Shown: positions 18,953 through 28,490, numbered from the stretch's first letter. The stretch: 64,000 bases of DNA from Paraburkholderia haematera (GCF_905220975.1 NZ_CAJNBK010000011.1:1-64000); one strand, 5' to 3'. The notes: generated by a model not told the origin, from the letters alone. Translations and numbers: made by a program.

Positions 18953-20067
18953 CCGCTGTGCCGCAACGCACGCTGATGGTGATGGCCGGTGGCACCGGAG
19001 GACACGTGTTCCCGGGGCTCGCGGTCGCGCACCTGATGCAGGCGTGGGGCTGGAAGGTCGTATGGCTCGGCAATCCCGCAGGCATGGAAGCCACGCTGGT
19101 GCCGAAGCACGGCATCCCGATGGAATACGTGCGTTTCGGCGGACTGCGCGGCAAGGGCCTGAAGACCAAGCTGATGTTGCCGCTGAATCTGCTGCGGGCC
19201 TGCTCGCAGAGTTTGAGCGTGCTGCGTCGCGTGAAGCCTGACGTCGTGCTCGGCATGGGCGGTTACATCACGTTCCCGGCGGGTTTGATGACAGCGCTGA
19301 GCGGCCGTCCGCTCGTGCTGCATGAACAGAATTCGATCGCGGGTCTCGCCAACAAGGTGCTCGCAAAAGTCGCCAAACGCGTGCTGGTTGCATTCCCGAA
19401 TGCGCTGCCGCACGGCGAATGGACCGGAAACCCAATTCGTGCGGAACTTGCGCGCGCAATTGCACCCAAAGCACGCTACGCAGCGCGCAGCGGTCCGCTG
19501 AATCTGCTGGTGGTGGGCGGCAGTCTGGGCGCGGCGGCATTGAATGAAGTGGTGCCGCGCGCGGTTGCGCTGCTGGCGCCGAATGAACGTCCGCGCATCG
19601 TGCATCAGGCGGGCGCGAAGCATATCGAAGCGCTGCGTGAAAACTACGCGGCGGCGGGCCTGCAAGCGGGCGCCGATGCCGAGCTCGTGCCGTTCATCGA
19701 CGACATGACGAGCGCGTACGCGAACGCGGATCTGGTGATCTGCCGTTCGGGTGCGATGACCGTGTCGGAGATTTCAGCGGTAGGGGTGGCGGCGTTCTTC
19801 GTGCCGTTCCCATTTGCAGTAGACGATCACCAAACCACTAATGCAGCGTTCCTCGCCGATAACGGCGCGGCGCTGGTCGTGCAGCAACGCGATCTGTCGG
19901 CGGAAATGCTCGCCGACTGGTTGCGCAGCCAGACGCGAGAGACCCTCGCAGAGATGGCAGAGCGTTCGCGCTCGCTCGCGAAACCCGACGCCACGGAACA
20001 GGTCGCGAAGATTTGCGCGACTGTGGCGGGTTCGATTTCGGGCGCGAGCCCAGAAGGAAAGCAATGA
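18949..20067 (+). CDS. murG: UDP-GlcNAc:lipid I N-acetylglucosaminyltransferase
   Basis: 372-residue GT28 glycosyltransferase on the inner face of the membrane that converts lipid I to lipid II. N-terminal glycine-rich loop MAGGTGGHVFPGLA (residues 11-24), second G-loop MGGYITFPAG, and C-terminal donor-site segments VVGGSLGA and CRSGAMTVSEI. The ATG at 18949 overlaps the ftsW stop (ATGA) behind a run of Gs; its stop overlaps murC. Confidence 0.95.
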   Translation: MTAVPQRTLMVMAGGTGGHVFPGLAVAHLMQAWGWKVVWLGNPAGMEATLVPKHGIPMEYVRFGGLRGKGLKTKLMLPLNLLRACSQSLSVLRRVKPDVVLGMGGYITFPAGLMTALSGRPLVLHEQNSIAGLANKVLAKVAKRVLVAFPNALPHGEWTGNPIRAELARAIAPKARYAARSGPLNLLVVGGSLGAAALNEVVPRAVALLAPNERPRIVHQAGAKHIEALRENYAAAGLQAGADAELVPFIDDMTSAYANADLVICRSGAMTVSEISAVGVAAFFVPFPFAVDDHQTTNAAFLADNGAALVVQQRDLSAEMLADWLRSQTRETLAEMAERSRSLAKPDATEQVAKICATVAGSISGASPEGKQ

Positions 20068-21467
20068 AACACATCGTCAAACATATTCACTTTGTCGGCA
20101 TCGGCGGTGTCGGCATGAGCGGCATCGCGGAGGTGCTGGTCAACCTCGGCTATCAGGTGAGCGGCTCGGACCTGACGAGCAACGCCGTGACTGATCGGCT
20201 TGCCGCACTTGGCGCGCGGATCGCGATCGGTCACGCGGCGGAGAACATCGAAGGTGCGAATGCCGTGGTCGTTTCCACCGCAGTGCGCAGCGACAACCCG
20301 GAAGTGCTGGCCGCGCGTCATCGCCGCATTCCGATCGTGCCGCGCGCGGTGATGCTCGCGGAACTGATGCGCCTGAAGCAGGGCATCGCGATTGCCGGCA
20401 CACACGGCAAGACCACCACCACCTCGCTGGTGGCGAGCGTGCTGGCAGCGGGCGGGCTCGATCCGACGTTCGTGATTGGCGGCCGTCTGATCAGCGCGGG
20501 CGCGAATGCGCGTCTCGGTACGGGCGACTTCATCGTCGCCGAAGCGGACGAGTCGGATGCGTCGTTCCTGAATCTGTTCCCGGTGATCGAAGTCATCACG
20601 AACATCGACGCCGATCATATGGACACCTACGGCCACGACTTCGCGCGGCTCAAGCAGGCGTTTATTGAATTCACGCATCGTCTGCCGTTCTATGGAATCG
20701 CGGTGCTGTGCGTCGACGATCCGAACGTGAAAGAGATCCTGCCGTTCGTGTCGAAGCCGATTATCCGTTACGGTTTTGCGCCGGATGCCCAGGTGCGCGC
20801 GGTCAACGTCGAAGCGCGCGGCGGCAAGATGCATTTCACGGCAATGCGCGAAGACGCGGCGCCGATCGACATCGTTTTGAACCTGCCTGGCGAGCACAAC
20901 GTGCAGAACGCGTTGGCCGCAATCGCAATTGCGACTGAACTTGAAGTGAAAGATGCCGATATCCAGCGAGCGCTGGCGGATTTCAACGGCGTGGGCCGAC
21001 GCTTCCAGCGCTACGGCGAAGTGCCTGTCGTGTCGGAAGGTAAAGCGGCCGGCGCGTACACGCTGGTCGACGACTACGGCCATCACCCGGTCGAAATGGC
21101 GGCAACGGTGGCGGCGGCGCGCGGCGCATTTCCTGGGCGGCGTCTGGTGCTGGCATTCCAGCCGCACCGCTTCACACGCACGCGCGATTGCTTCGAAGAT
21201 TTTGTGAAGGTGCTGTCGACCGTCGACGCACTCGTGCTGACGGAAGTCTATTCGGCTGGCGAAGCGCCGATTGTCGCCGCGGATGGCCGCGCGTTGGCGC
21301 GCGCGCTGCGCGTGGTGGGCAAGGTCGAACCGGTATTTGTCGATACGGTGGATGAGGTGCCGGACGCGCTCTCAGCAGTGGTGCGCGACGGCGATGTGGT
21401 GATCACGATGGGCGCGGGTTCGATCGGCGGTGTGCCGGGACGCCTCGCGCAAGAAACGAAGGTGTGA
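20064..21467 (+). CDS. murC: UDP-MurNAc-L-alanine ligase
   Basis: 467-residue Mur ligase for the first stem-peptide residue. N-terminal UDP-binding GIGGVGMSGIAEVL, ATP motif GTHGKTTTTSL near residue 111, EADESDASF, and VDDYGHHPVE near the C-terminal domain. Start at 20064 with aagga and a 4-bp overlap with murG; a longer frame start 51 bases upstream lies inside murG and is not conserved. Confidence 0.95.
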   Translation: MKHIVKHIHFVGIGGVGMSGIAEVLVNLGYQVSGSDLTSNAVTDRLAALGARIAIGHAAENIEGANAVVVSTAVRSDNPEVLAARHRRIPIVPRAVMLAELMRLKQGIAIAGTHGKTTTTSLVASVLAAGGLDPTFVIGGRLISAGANARLGTGDFIVAEADESDASFLNLFPVIEVITNIDADHMDTYGHDFARLKQAFIEFTHRLPFYGIAVLCVDDPNVKEILPFVSKPIIRYGFAPDAQVRAVNVEARGGKMHFTAMREDAAPIDIVLNLPGEHNVQNALAAIAIATELEVKDADIQRALADFNGVGRRFQRYGEVPVVSEGKAAGAYTLVDDYGHHPVEMAATVAAARGAFPGRRLVLAFQPHRFTRTRDCFEDFVKVLSTVDALVLTEVYSAGEAPIVAADGRALARALRVVGKVEPVFVDTVDEVPDALSAVVRDGDVVITMGAGSIGGVPGRLAQETKV

Positions 21468-21472
21468 GTGAA

Positions 21473-22414
21473 ATGAGCGGTATCGACCCTAAACAATTCG
21501 GCAAAGTGGCAGTGCTGCTCGGTGGGGACTCCGCCGAGCGCGAGGTGTCGCTCAATTCCGGCCGCCTCGTGCTGCAAGGTCTGCGCGACGCCGGTATCGA
21601 CGCGCATCCGTTCGACCCGGCCGAGCGTCCGCTCGCCGCGTTGAAGGACGAAGGCTTTGTGCGCGCGTTCAACGCGCTGCATGGCGGCTACGGCGAGAAC
21701 GGCCAGATTCAGGGCGCGCTGGATTTCTACGGCATCCGATATACCGGCAGCGGCGTGCTCGGCTCGGCGCTCGGTCTGGACAAGTTCCGCACCAAGCTCG
21801 TGTGGCAGCAACTCGGCATTCCGACGCCGCCGTTCGAAGCCGTGCTGCGCGGCGACGACTACGAAGCGCGTGCGAAAGACATCGTCGCGAAGCTCGGCTT
21901 GCCGCTGTTCGTGAAGCCGGCCAGCGAAGGTTCGAGCGTCGCGGTGATCAAGGTGAAAAGCGCCGACGCATTGCCGGCAGCGCTGCTCGAAGCGGTCAAG
22001 TACGACAAGATCGTCGTGGTGGAAAAGAGCATTGAAGGTGGCGGCGAATACACGGCATGCATCGCGGGCGATCTGGATCTGCCGGTGATCCGCATCGTGC
22101 CGGCCGGCGAGTTTTACGACTACCACGCGAAGTACATCGCCAACGACACGCAGTATCTGATTCCGTGCGGCCTTGCCGCTGACGAAGAGAAGCGTCTGAA
22201 AGTGCTGGCGCGCCGCGCGTTCGACGTACTCGGTTGCACCGATTGGGGCCGCGCAGATTTCATGCTCGACGCCGACGGCAATCCGTACTTCCTGGAAGTG
22301 AACACGGCGCCTGGCATGACCGATCACTCGCTGCCGCCGAAAGCGGCGCGCGCGGTGGGCATCAGCTATCAGGAACTGGTTGTCGGCGTGTTGGCGCTGA
22401 CGCTTAAGGACTAA
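21473..22414 (+). CDS. ddl: D-alanine-D-alanine ligase
   Basis: 313-residue ATP-grasp enzyme (DdlB type) making D-Ala-D-Ala, the substrate of MurF. Features are VLLGGDSAEREVSL near the N-terminus, the ATP-grasp segment KPASEGSSVAV, and metal ligands in the FLEVNTAPGMTDHS stretch. I use ATG 21473 (MSGIDPKQF), the usual start in relatives; an in-frame GTG at 21464 would overlap the murC stop and add three residues. Confidence 0.94.
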   Translation: MSGIDPKQFGKVAVLLGGDSAEREVSLNSGRLVLQGLRDAGIDAHPFDPAERPLAALKDEGFVRAFNALHGGYGENGQIQGALDFYGIRYTGSGVLGSALGLDKFRTKLVWQQLGIPTPPFEAVLRGDDYEARAKDIVAKLGLPLFVKPASEGSSVAVIKVKSADALPAALLEAVKYDKIVVVEKSIEGGGEYTACIAGDLDLPVIRIVPAGEFYDYHAKYIANDTQYLIPCGLAADEEKRLKVLARRAFDVLGCTDWGRADFMLDADGNPYFLEVNTAPGMTDHSLPPKAARAVGISYQELVVGVLALTLKD

Positions 22415-22449
22415 CAAAGGACTAACCGGGGCAACCCGAAAGCAACACC

Positions 22450-23202
22450 ATGTGGAACAACGTTCGCCAGCTCAATCTCGCCGCCAACGCATTGCATGCG
22501 GTGCTGGTGCTCGTGCTGCTGGCGGCTGGCGGTTACTGGCTGATCCAGCGTCCGAATTTCGCGCTGCGCGAAATCCAGATCGACGGCGATACCGAGCACA
22601 TCAATTCACCGACGGTGCGCGCCGGCGTAGTAGGGCGGTTGAAGGGCAACTTTTTTACGGTGGATCTGGACGTTGCACGGCAGGCGTTCGAGCAGATGCC
22701 GTGGGTACGTCACGCGAGCGTACGGCGGGTCTGGCCGAATGCACTGGCTGTCACGCTTGAAGAGTACAAACCGCTTGGGACGTGGGGCAGCGATCAGCTG
22801 GTGAGCGTGGACGGCGATCTGTTCACCGCTAACCAGGGTGAGCTTGAAGACGAGCTACCCGCGTTCGACGGCCCGGACGGTACGGCCAAAGAAGTCGTCG
22901 CGCGGTATAGCGACTTCAAGAAATGGTTTGCGCCGTTGGGCGCAACGCCCGAAGAAGTCACGCTGTCGCCGCGTTACGCGTGGACGGTGAAGCTGTCGAA
23001 CGGCATGCAGGTGGAACTTGGGCGCGAACGCAATCAGGACACACTGCTCGATCGGAGCCGCCGCCTGACCGCGGCGTGGAACGCAGTGACGCAACGTTGG
23101 GGAAAGGATATCGAGTATGCGGACTTGCGCTATCCGAACGGTTTCGCGATTCGTGCCGCTGGCATGCGCTTTATCAGCGAACCCGACAAGGGCAAGAAGT
23201 AA
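22450..23202 (+). CDS. ftsQ: cell division protein FtsQ
   Basis: 250-residue bitopic division protein. Short cytoplasmic N-terminus, one transmembrane helix (about 14-36), POTRA domain starting at FALREIQIDGD (about 37-105, ending in the NALAVTLEEYKPLGTW region), then the FtsQ beta domain that binds FtsB. The ribosome site is weak. It sits between ddl and ftsA as in most proteobacteria. Confidence 0.93.
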   Translation: MWNNVRQLNLAANALHAVLVLVLLAAGGYWLIQRPNFALREIQIDGDTEHINSPTVRAGVVGRLKGNFFTVDLDVARQAFEQMPWVRHASVRRVWPNALAVTLEEYKPLGTWGSDQLVSVDGDLFTANQGELEDELPAFDGPDGTAKEVVARYSDFKKWFAPLGATPEEVTLSPRYAWTVKLSNGMQVELGRERNQDTLLDRSRRLTAAWNAVTQRWGKDIEYADLRYPNGFAIRAAGMRFISEPDKGKK

Positions 23203-23229
23203 ACGGACATCACACGCAATGAGCACGCT

Positions 23230-24462
23230 ATGAGTAAAGACTATAAAGATCTGCTGGTCGCCCTCGACATTGGGACGTCGAAGGTAGTGGCTATCGTCGC
23301 CGAGTTGAAGGGCGAGGGTCACTACGAGGTGATCGGCCTCGGCCAGAGCGAATCGAAGGGGCTCAAGAAGGGCGTGGTGGTGAACATCGAGGCCACCGTG
23401 CAGTCCATTCAGCGCGCGCTCGAAGAAGCCGAGCTGATGGCCGACTGCAAGATCACGAACGTATTTACCGGGATCGCCGGCAGCCATATCCGCAGCTTCA
23501 ATTCGAGCGGCATGGTGGCAATCAAGGAAAAGGAAGTCACGCAGACGGACGTCGCGCGCGTGATCGAGACGGCGAAGGCGATCAACATCCCGACCGATCA
23601 GCAGGTGCTGCACATCCTGACGCAGGAATTCATCATCGACGGCCAGGAAGATGTGCGCGAGCCGATCGGCATGAGCGGCATCCGTCTGGAAGTGAAGGTG
23701 CATATCGTCACCGGTGCGGTGAGCGCGGCGCAGAACATCGTGAAGTGCGTGCGCCGCTGCGGGCTCGAAGTGAACGATCTGATCCTGCAGCCGCTCGCTT
23801 CGTCGCTGGCGGTGCTGACGGAAGACGAAAAGGAACTCGGCGTGGTGCTGGTCGATATCGGCGGCGGCACGACGGATATCGCGATTTTCAGTGAAGGTGC
23901 GATTCGCCACACGGCGGTGATTCCGATTGCCGGCGACCAGATCACCAGCGACATCGCGATGGCGCTGCGCACGCCGACGCCGGACGCGGAAGACATCAAG
24001 GTCGACTACGGCATTGCGAAGCAGGCTCTCGCCGATCCGGACGAAATGATCGAAGTGCCGGGTCTCGGCGAGCGCGGGCCGCGCACGCTGTCGCGCCAGG
24101 CATTGGCGGCGGTGGTCGAGCCGCGTGTCGAAGAACTGTTTTCGCTCGTGCAGCAGGTGGTGCGCGAGTCGGGTTACGAGGAACTGCTGAGCTCCGGCGT
24201 GGTGCTGACCGGCGGCGCGTCGATGATGCTCGGCATGGTCGAACTCGGCGAGGACATTTTCCTGAAGCCGGTGCGCATTGGCGTGCCGGAATATGCGGGC
24301 GGTCTCGCCGATGTCGTGCGTAACCCGCGTTATTCGACGGCGATGGGCCTGCTCGTCGAAGGACGCTCGCAACGGATGCGCGGCCGCAAGGTCGCAGTGC
24401 AGTCGGGGTCGATGGGCCAGGTCTTCACGCGAATGAAAGACTGGTTCCTCGGCAACTTCTAA
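23230..24462 (+). CDS. ftsA: cell division protein FtsA
   Basis: 410-residue actin-like ATPase that tethers FtsZ to the membrane. ATP-site motifs ALDIGTSKVVAIV (near residue 12) and VVLVDIGGGTTDIAIF (near 210), the 1C subdomain between them, and a C-terminal amphipathic membrane-targeting helix (TRMKDWFLGNF). Length is typical. It lies 27 bp after ftsQ. Confidence 0.95.
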   Translation: MSKDYKDLLVALDIGTSKVVAIVAELKGEGHYEVIGLGQSESKGLKKGVVVNIEATVQSIQRALEEAELMADCKITNVFTGIAGSHIRSFNSSGMVAIKEKEVTQTDVARVIETAKAINIPTDQQVLHILTQEFIIDGQEDVREPIGMSGIRLEVKVHIVTGAVSAAQNIVKCVRRCGLEVNDLILQPLASSLAVLTEDEKELGVVLVDIGGGTTDIAIFSEGAIRHTAVIPIAGDQITSDIAMALRTPTPDAEDIKVDYGIAKQALADPDEMIEVPGLGERGPRTLSRQALAAVVEPRVEELFSLVQQVVRESGYEELLSSGVVLTGGASMMLGMVELGEDIFLKPVRIGVPEYAGGLADVVRNPRYSTAMGLLVEGRSQRMRGRKVAVQSGSMGQVFTRMKDWFLGNF

Positions 24463-24583
24463 CGAATTCGCTTTTTATGAAAACTCGCGCTGGTGCCGGC
24501 GGCTGGCGCGCGACAGGGGGTTGCCCGATCTCCTGCCGAATAACGGCCGAGTGGCTGTAATTTTTTATCTTGACGGAGGCAAC

Positions 24584-25786
24584 ATGGAATTCCAGATGCT
24601 GGAAACCGAAACGAACGGCACCATCATCAAGGTGATCGGAGTAGGTGGCGCTGGCGGCAATGCCGTTCAGCACATGATCAACAAAGGCGTGCAAGGCGTC
24701 GACTTCATCGTGATGAACACGGACGCGCAGGCTCTGTCACGTTCGCGCGCTTCTGCGGTGATCCAGCTCGGCAACACGGGTCTTGGCGCTGGCGCCAAGC
24801 CGGAAATGGGCCGCGCGGCAGCAGAAGAAGCACGTGAGCGCATCGCCGACGCACTGCGTGGCGCGCACATGGTGTTCATCACCGCTGGTATGGGTGGTGG
24901 CACGGGTACGGGCGCAGCACCCGTGGTCGCGCAGATCGCCAAGGAAATGGGTATCTTGACTGTTGGCGTGGTCAGCAAGCCGTTCGAATTCGAAGGCGGC
25001 AAGCGGATGCGCGTCGCAGAAGCGGGATCGCAGCAACTGGAGGATCACGTCGACTCGCTGATCGTCGTTCTGAACGACAAGCTGTTCGAGGTGATGGGCG
25101 ATGACGCCGAGATGGACAAGTGCTTCCAGTGCGCAGACGACGTTCTGAACAACGCAGTTGCCGGCATCGCGGAAATCATCAATGTCGACGGTCTGGTGAA
25201 CGTCGACTTTGAAGACGTGAAGACGGTGATGGGCGAGCAGGGCAAGGCGATGATGGGCACGGCGACCGTTGCCGGCGTCGATCGCGCACGTCTGGCGGCT
25301 GAGCAGGCTGTGGCCAGCCCGCTGCTGGAAGGGGTGGATCTGTCGGGCGCGCGTGGCGTGCTGGTCAACATCACGTCGAGCCGTTCGCTGCGTCTGTCGG
25401 AAACGCGCGAAGTGATGAACACCATCAAGAGCTATGCGGCAGAAGACGCAACGGTGATCTTCGGCGCGGTGTACGACGATGCAATGGGCGACGCGCTGCG
25501 CGTGACGGTCGTGGCAACGGGTCTGGGCCGTGCGGCGAAGAAGCAGCAATCGGCACCGATGACGCTGCTGCGCACCGGCACCGACAACCAGCCGATCAGC
25601 ACGATGCAGCACGCTGCTTACGCAGGGGCGTCCTCGCATGCAAGCACGGCCGATTACGGCGCGCTGGACACGCCGGCTGTGTGGCGCACCTCGCGCGATA
25701 CGGCCGCTTCGCACGTGCAGGCGCTGCAGGAAAAGGGCGTCGATACGTACGACATTCCGGCATTCCTGCGCAAGCAGGCGGACTGA
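24584..25786 (+). CDS. ftsZ: cell division GTPase FtsZ
   Basis: 400-residue tubulin homologue forming the Z ring. N-terminal GVGGAGGNAV, GTP-binding tubulin signature GMGGGTGTGAAPV (G-box near 105-111), the synergy T7 loop with NVDFEDVKTV, a Ser/Ala-rich linker, and the C-terminal peptide DTYDIPAFLRKQAD that binds FtsA and other partners. The ATG at 24584 follows a strong ggagg site; an upstream in-frame start at 24521 is not conserved. ZapD, an FtsZ bundling factor, is encoded at 34546. Confidence 0.97.
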   Translation: MEFQMLETETNGTIIKVIGVGGAGGNAVQHMINKGVQGVDFIVMNTDAQALSRSRASAVIQLGNTGLGAGAKPEMGRAAAEEARERIADALRGAHMVFITAGMGGGTGTGAAPVVAQIAKEMGILTVGVVSKPFEFEGGKRMRVAEAGSQQLEDHVDSLIVVLNDKLFEVMGDDAEMDKCFQCADDVLNNAVAGIAEIINVDGLVNVDFEDVKTVMGEQGKAMMGTATVAGVDRARLAAEQAVASPLLEGVDLSGARGVLVNITSSRSLRLSETREVMNTIKSYAAEDATVIFGAVYDDAMGDALRVTVVATGLGRAAKKQQSAPMTLLRTGTDNQPISTMQHAAYAGASSHASTADYGALDTPAVWRTSRDTAASHVQALQEKGVDTYDIPAFLRKQAD

Positions 25787-26045
25787 GCGCACGAGCAGGC
25801 TTTCGTTGCCGCGCTGCGGGTTGTCAAGCAGTGCAGCGCCGGCGGACGAATGCACGAGCGTGGCGAGTGACCGGCGAACAAGTCGCGTATCGTCAGATTC
25901 GCGGCAAGGACAAGTACCCTCTTCGGATTCGCGAAGCGGATGGGGCAACTGTCGCCGGGTGGCGAAGCCCTTGTTGGGCAAACGCTGAATTCACTGCGAC
26001 ACGACAACGTGCGAGCGTGCTTCGCATCGATGCAAAGGACTGAGC

Positions 26046-26549
26046 ATGATTCAAACAGGTGAGAAGCTGCCCGACGCGACGCTCTTCGAATTCGTTGAAG
26101 ACGCGCGGGCGGGTTGCACGCTGGGGCCTAACAGCTTCGACGTGCGTGAGCAGACGGCGGGTAAGCGCGTGGTGATCTTCGGGTTGCCGGGTGCCTTCAC
26201 GCCGACCTGTTCGGCCAAACATGTACCGGGTTACGTCGAGCACGCCGAGCAGTTGCGCGCGCTCGGTATCGACGAGATCTGGTGTGTGTCCGTCAACGAC
26301 GCGTTCGTAATGGGCGCGTGGGGACGCGATCAGCACGCCTCGGGCAAGGTGCGCATGATGGCGGATGGCAGTGCGGCTTTCACGCGGGCGCTCGGTCTTG
26401 AGCAGGATTTGTCGGCGCGCGGCATGGGAATCCGTTCCCAGCGCTACGCGATGGTTGTCGACGACGGCGTGGTCAAGACGTTGAACGTCGAGGCTGCCGG
26501 CAAATTCGAAGTCAGCGATGCAGGGAGTATCCTCGCTACGTTGAGCTAG
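26046..26549 (+). CDS. peroxiredoxin (Prx5/AhpE-like redoxin)
   Basis: 167-residue atypical thioredoxin-fold peroxidase of the Prx5 subfamily. The peroxidatic site is GLPGAFTPTCS (Cys55) with Thr52 in the PxxxT/SxxC arrangement; SVNDAFVMGAWG is a Prx5 signature. It reduces hydroperoxides in the cytoplasm using thiols. The ATG follows aaaggactg. It lies 259 bp after ftsZ; that gap shows no convincing gene or terminator, so read-through from the dcw cluster is possible. Confidence 0.9.
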   Translation: MIQTGEKLPDATLFEFVEDARAGCTLGPNSFDVREQTAGKRVVIFGLPGAFTPTCSAKHVPGYVEHAEQLRALGIDEIWCVSVNDAFVMGAWGRDQHASGKVRMMADGSAAFTRALGLEQDLSARGMGIRSQRYAMVVDDGVVKTLNVEAAGKFEVSDAGSILATLS

Positions 26550-26646
26550 TTACGCTTGCGTTCTATGCTTTCGCCCCGAGCCTGCGCGGGTATCGCGTTG
26601 TATCAGGGCAACGGCGTATAAGACGCTTTTGTGACAGGCCGTTACG

Positions 26647-26708
26647 CGGGCCGATGACCGGAAACGCCTCCGTTCCGGACATCGGCCCGTCACGCTTCCC
26701 TGACGGGC
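26647..26708 (+). promoter_or_regulatory. two overlapping, mutually exclusive hairpins upstream of lpxC
   Basis: Hairpin A pairs gggccgatg (26648-26656) with catcggccc (26680-26688), continued by ccggaa with ttccgg, about 15 bp with one mismatch. Hairpin B pairs gcccgtca (26685-26692) with tgacgggc (26701-26708). They share bases 26685-26688, so only one can form fully. No T-run follows, so neither looks like a standard terminator. Confidence 0.5.
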
Positions 26709-26776
26709 GCTTAGTGGGTAATGCACCGAAACAGATTGATACGTTCCGTGCAACGACGCTTCTTAGGGTATTGGAG

Positions 26777-26782
26777 TATAAT
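26777..26782 (+). promoter_or_regulatory. probable -10 element of the lpxC promoter
   Basis: A perfect tataat lies 57 bp before the lpxC start. The sequence at the 17-bp -35 position is poor (cgacgc), so an activator or another spacing may be used. The expected start site falls near 26789, just before the hairpin at 26799. Confidence 0.45.
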
Positions 26783-26798
26783 TCGCGCTATGGAATAA

Positions 26799-26818
26799 AA
26801 AGTCCCGATTGGGATTTT
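26799..26818 (+). promoter_or_regulatory. leader hairpin of lpxC
   Basis: An 8-bp stem (aaagtccc with gggatttt, one G-T pair) with loop gatt ends in four Ts, 20 bp before the lpxC ATG and after the -10. It resembles a small intrinsic terminator or attenuator in the lpxC leader. Confidence 0.4.
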
Positions 26819-26838
26819 CAATCGAATAGAAGATCACC

Positions 26839-27756
26839 ATGCTGAAGCAGCGCACTATCAAATCAATCGTCAAGACAGTCGGCATCGGCCTGCACTCCGG
26901 CCGCAAAGTCGAACTGACACTCCGCCCGGCGGCGGCAAACACCGGCATCGTGTTTTCGCGCGTGGATTTGCCCACGCCGGTGGATATTCCCGCGTCGGCA
27001 ATGGCGATTGGCGATACGCGCCTGGCTTCCGTGTTGCAGAAAGACGGCGCGCGCGTGTCGACCATCGAGCATTTGATGTCCGCATGCGCAGGCCTCGGCA
27101 TCGATAACCTTTATATCGACGTCACGGCTGAAGAAATTCCGATCATGGACGGCAGTGCGGGTTCATTCGTGTTTCTGATCCAGTCGGCTGGCATTGAAGA
27201 GCAGGGCGCAGCGAAGAAATTCATCAAGGTCACCAAGCCCGTGGAGATTCGTGACGGCGATAAGTTCGCTCGTCTCGATCCGTATTTCGGTTTCAAGCTC
27301 AAATTCACCATCGATTTCCGTCACCCGGCTGTGGATAAAACCGGCCAGGCGCTGGAAGTGGATTTCGCCAATACCTCGTATGTGCGGGAAATCGCCCGTG
27401 CGCGTACGTTCGGCTTTGCGCATGAAGTGGAAATGATGCGCGAACTCGGTTTGGCGCGCGGCGGCAGCATGGATAACGCCATCGTGCTGGACGAGTACCG
27501 CATTCTGAACAACGACGGACTGCGTTACGACGACGAATTCGTGAAGCACAAGATGCTCGACGCGATCGGCGATCTGTACGTGGTCGGCCATCCGTTGCTG
27601 GCTTCGTACACGGCGTACAAGTCGGGCCACGGTCTGAACAACGCGCTGCTGCGCGAGTTGCTTGCACACGAGGATTCGTACGAAGTCGTCACGTTCGACG
27701 ACACGCAGAAGGCACCGCGCGGCTTTGCGTACGAAACGCAGACGGCGTTTGCGTAA
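26839..27756 (+). CDS. lpxC: UDP-3-O-acyl-N-acetylglucosamine deacetylase
   Basis: 305-residue zinc deacetylase for the first committed step of lipid A synthesis. Conserved segments are GIGLHSG, the zinc-site stretch TIEHLMSACAGLGIDN with its His, MDGSAGSF, the FGFAHEVE motif, and DEFVKHKMLDAIGDL with the second His and Asp ligands plus the C-terminal GHGLNN. Length matches E. coli LpxC. It follows the dcw cluster as in many Gram-negative bacteria. Confidence 0.96.
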   Translation: MLKQRTIKSIVKTVGIGLHSGRKVELTLRPAAANTGIVFSRVDLPTPVDIPASAMAIGDTRLASVLQKDGARVSTIEHLMSACAGLGIDNLYIDVTAEEIPIMDGSAGSFVFLIQSAGIEEQGAAKKFIKVTKPVEIRDGDKFARLDPYFGFKLKFTIDFRHPAVDKTGQALEVDFANTSYVREIARARTFGFAHEVEMMRELGLARGGSMDNAIVLDEYRILNNDGLRYDDEFVKHKMLDAIGDLYVVGHPLLASYTAYKSGHGLNNALLRELLAHEDSYEVVTFDDTQKAPRGFAYETQTAFA

Positions 27757-27800
27757 TGTGCGTAGCCGCTTCGGATGAAATTTCCGAAGCAAATGGATGA

Positions 27801-27832
27801 AAAATAAGCGGCCCAGATGGGCCGCTTATTTT
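27801..27832. terminator. bidirectional terminator between lpxC and dciA
   Basis: A perfect 14-bp stem (aaaataagcggccc with gggccgcttatttt) around a 4-base loop has T-runs on both strands. It lies between the convergent lpxC and dciA genes and can end both. Confidence 0.92.
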
Positions 27833-27836
27833 TTGT

Positions 27837-28322
27837 TCAGCGATTTCTCCGATGTCGCGCCGCCATTTTCGCCAATGCTTCCTGCAGCGGCGAGGGCGCG
27901 AGCGATTCGGAGAGCGCGTGCAGCGCGTCCGCGCCGACCGGCGTCATGCGCGCCTGCTTGACGGGTGGCGGCTCCTTCAGGGGCTGCGGCCGTACGCGAA
28001 TCCGCAGCGCATTGACCGGCCAGCCGCGCTGCTGCAGATCCGACAATAACCGCGGCTCAATCTGGCGCAGGCGGGCGGCCAGTGCGTTATGCCCGGCAAA
28101 CAGGGCCAGCACGCCTTCCTTGATGAAGCTCGGTTCCACGCTTGTTGCCAGATAGTCCGGCAGCAGCTGGCGCAAATCCTTTTCCAGCGCCGCAATCTGC
28201 TCGACGCCCGCGCGCAGGGCCACGAACGCGTCGGTGCGATTCAGCACTTCGGCGACTGGCTGCGGGCGGCGCGCTTTGAACTGCTGGGGCGGCGGCCTTG
28301 AAAAGGACGAAAAACGGCTCAT
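27837..28322 (-). CDS. dciA: DciA-family DUF721 protein
   Basis: 161-residue DUF721 protein. The conserved domain spans about residues 20-105 (LNRTDAFVALRAGVEQIAAL, then the VxNALAARLRQIEPRLLSDL-type region). DciA members are known to interact with the replicative helicase DnaB and take part in its loading in bacteria lacking DnaC/DnaI. N- and C-terminal tails are basic and look disordered. It is opposite in direction to its neighbours lpxC and secA, as in related genomes. The DciA assignment follows from family membership. Confidence 0.8.
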   Translation of the reverse strand: MSRFSSFSRPPPQQFKARRPQPVAEVLNRTDAFVALRAGVEQIAALEKDLRQLLPDYLATSVEPSFIKEGVLALFAGHNALAARLRQIEPRLLSDLQQRGWPVNALRIRVRPQPLKEPPPVKQARMTPVGADALHALSESLAPSPLQEALAKMAARHRRNR

Positions 28323-28490
28323 GTTTGATTGTGACGGCGTGTCGTACCCGATGTACGCTCACGCCGCGATTGTACCGCGCGGGATGCACGAGGAACCGCC
28401 TCAACGTGTACTGTCGGAGGTCGCTGCGGCGGGCGTCCTGTGCCTTGCCGCCGTCGCACTGCTGACACAGGCGCGGGCGGGGGCGCGTGC

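Noticed and set aside
25681..26043. Open frame spanning the end of ftsZ and the gap before the peroxiredoxin gene
   Set aside because: It begins inside ftsZ in another frame and shows no conserved protein features.
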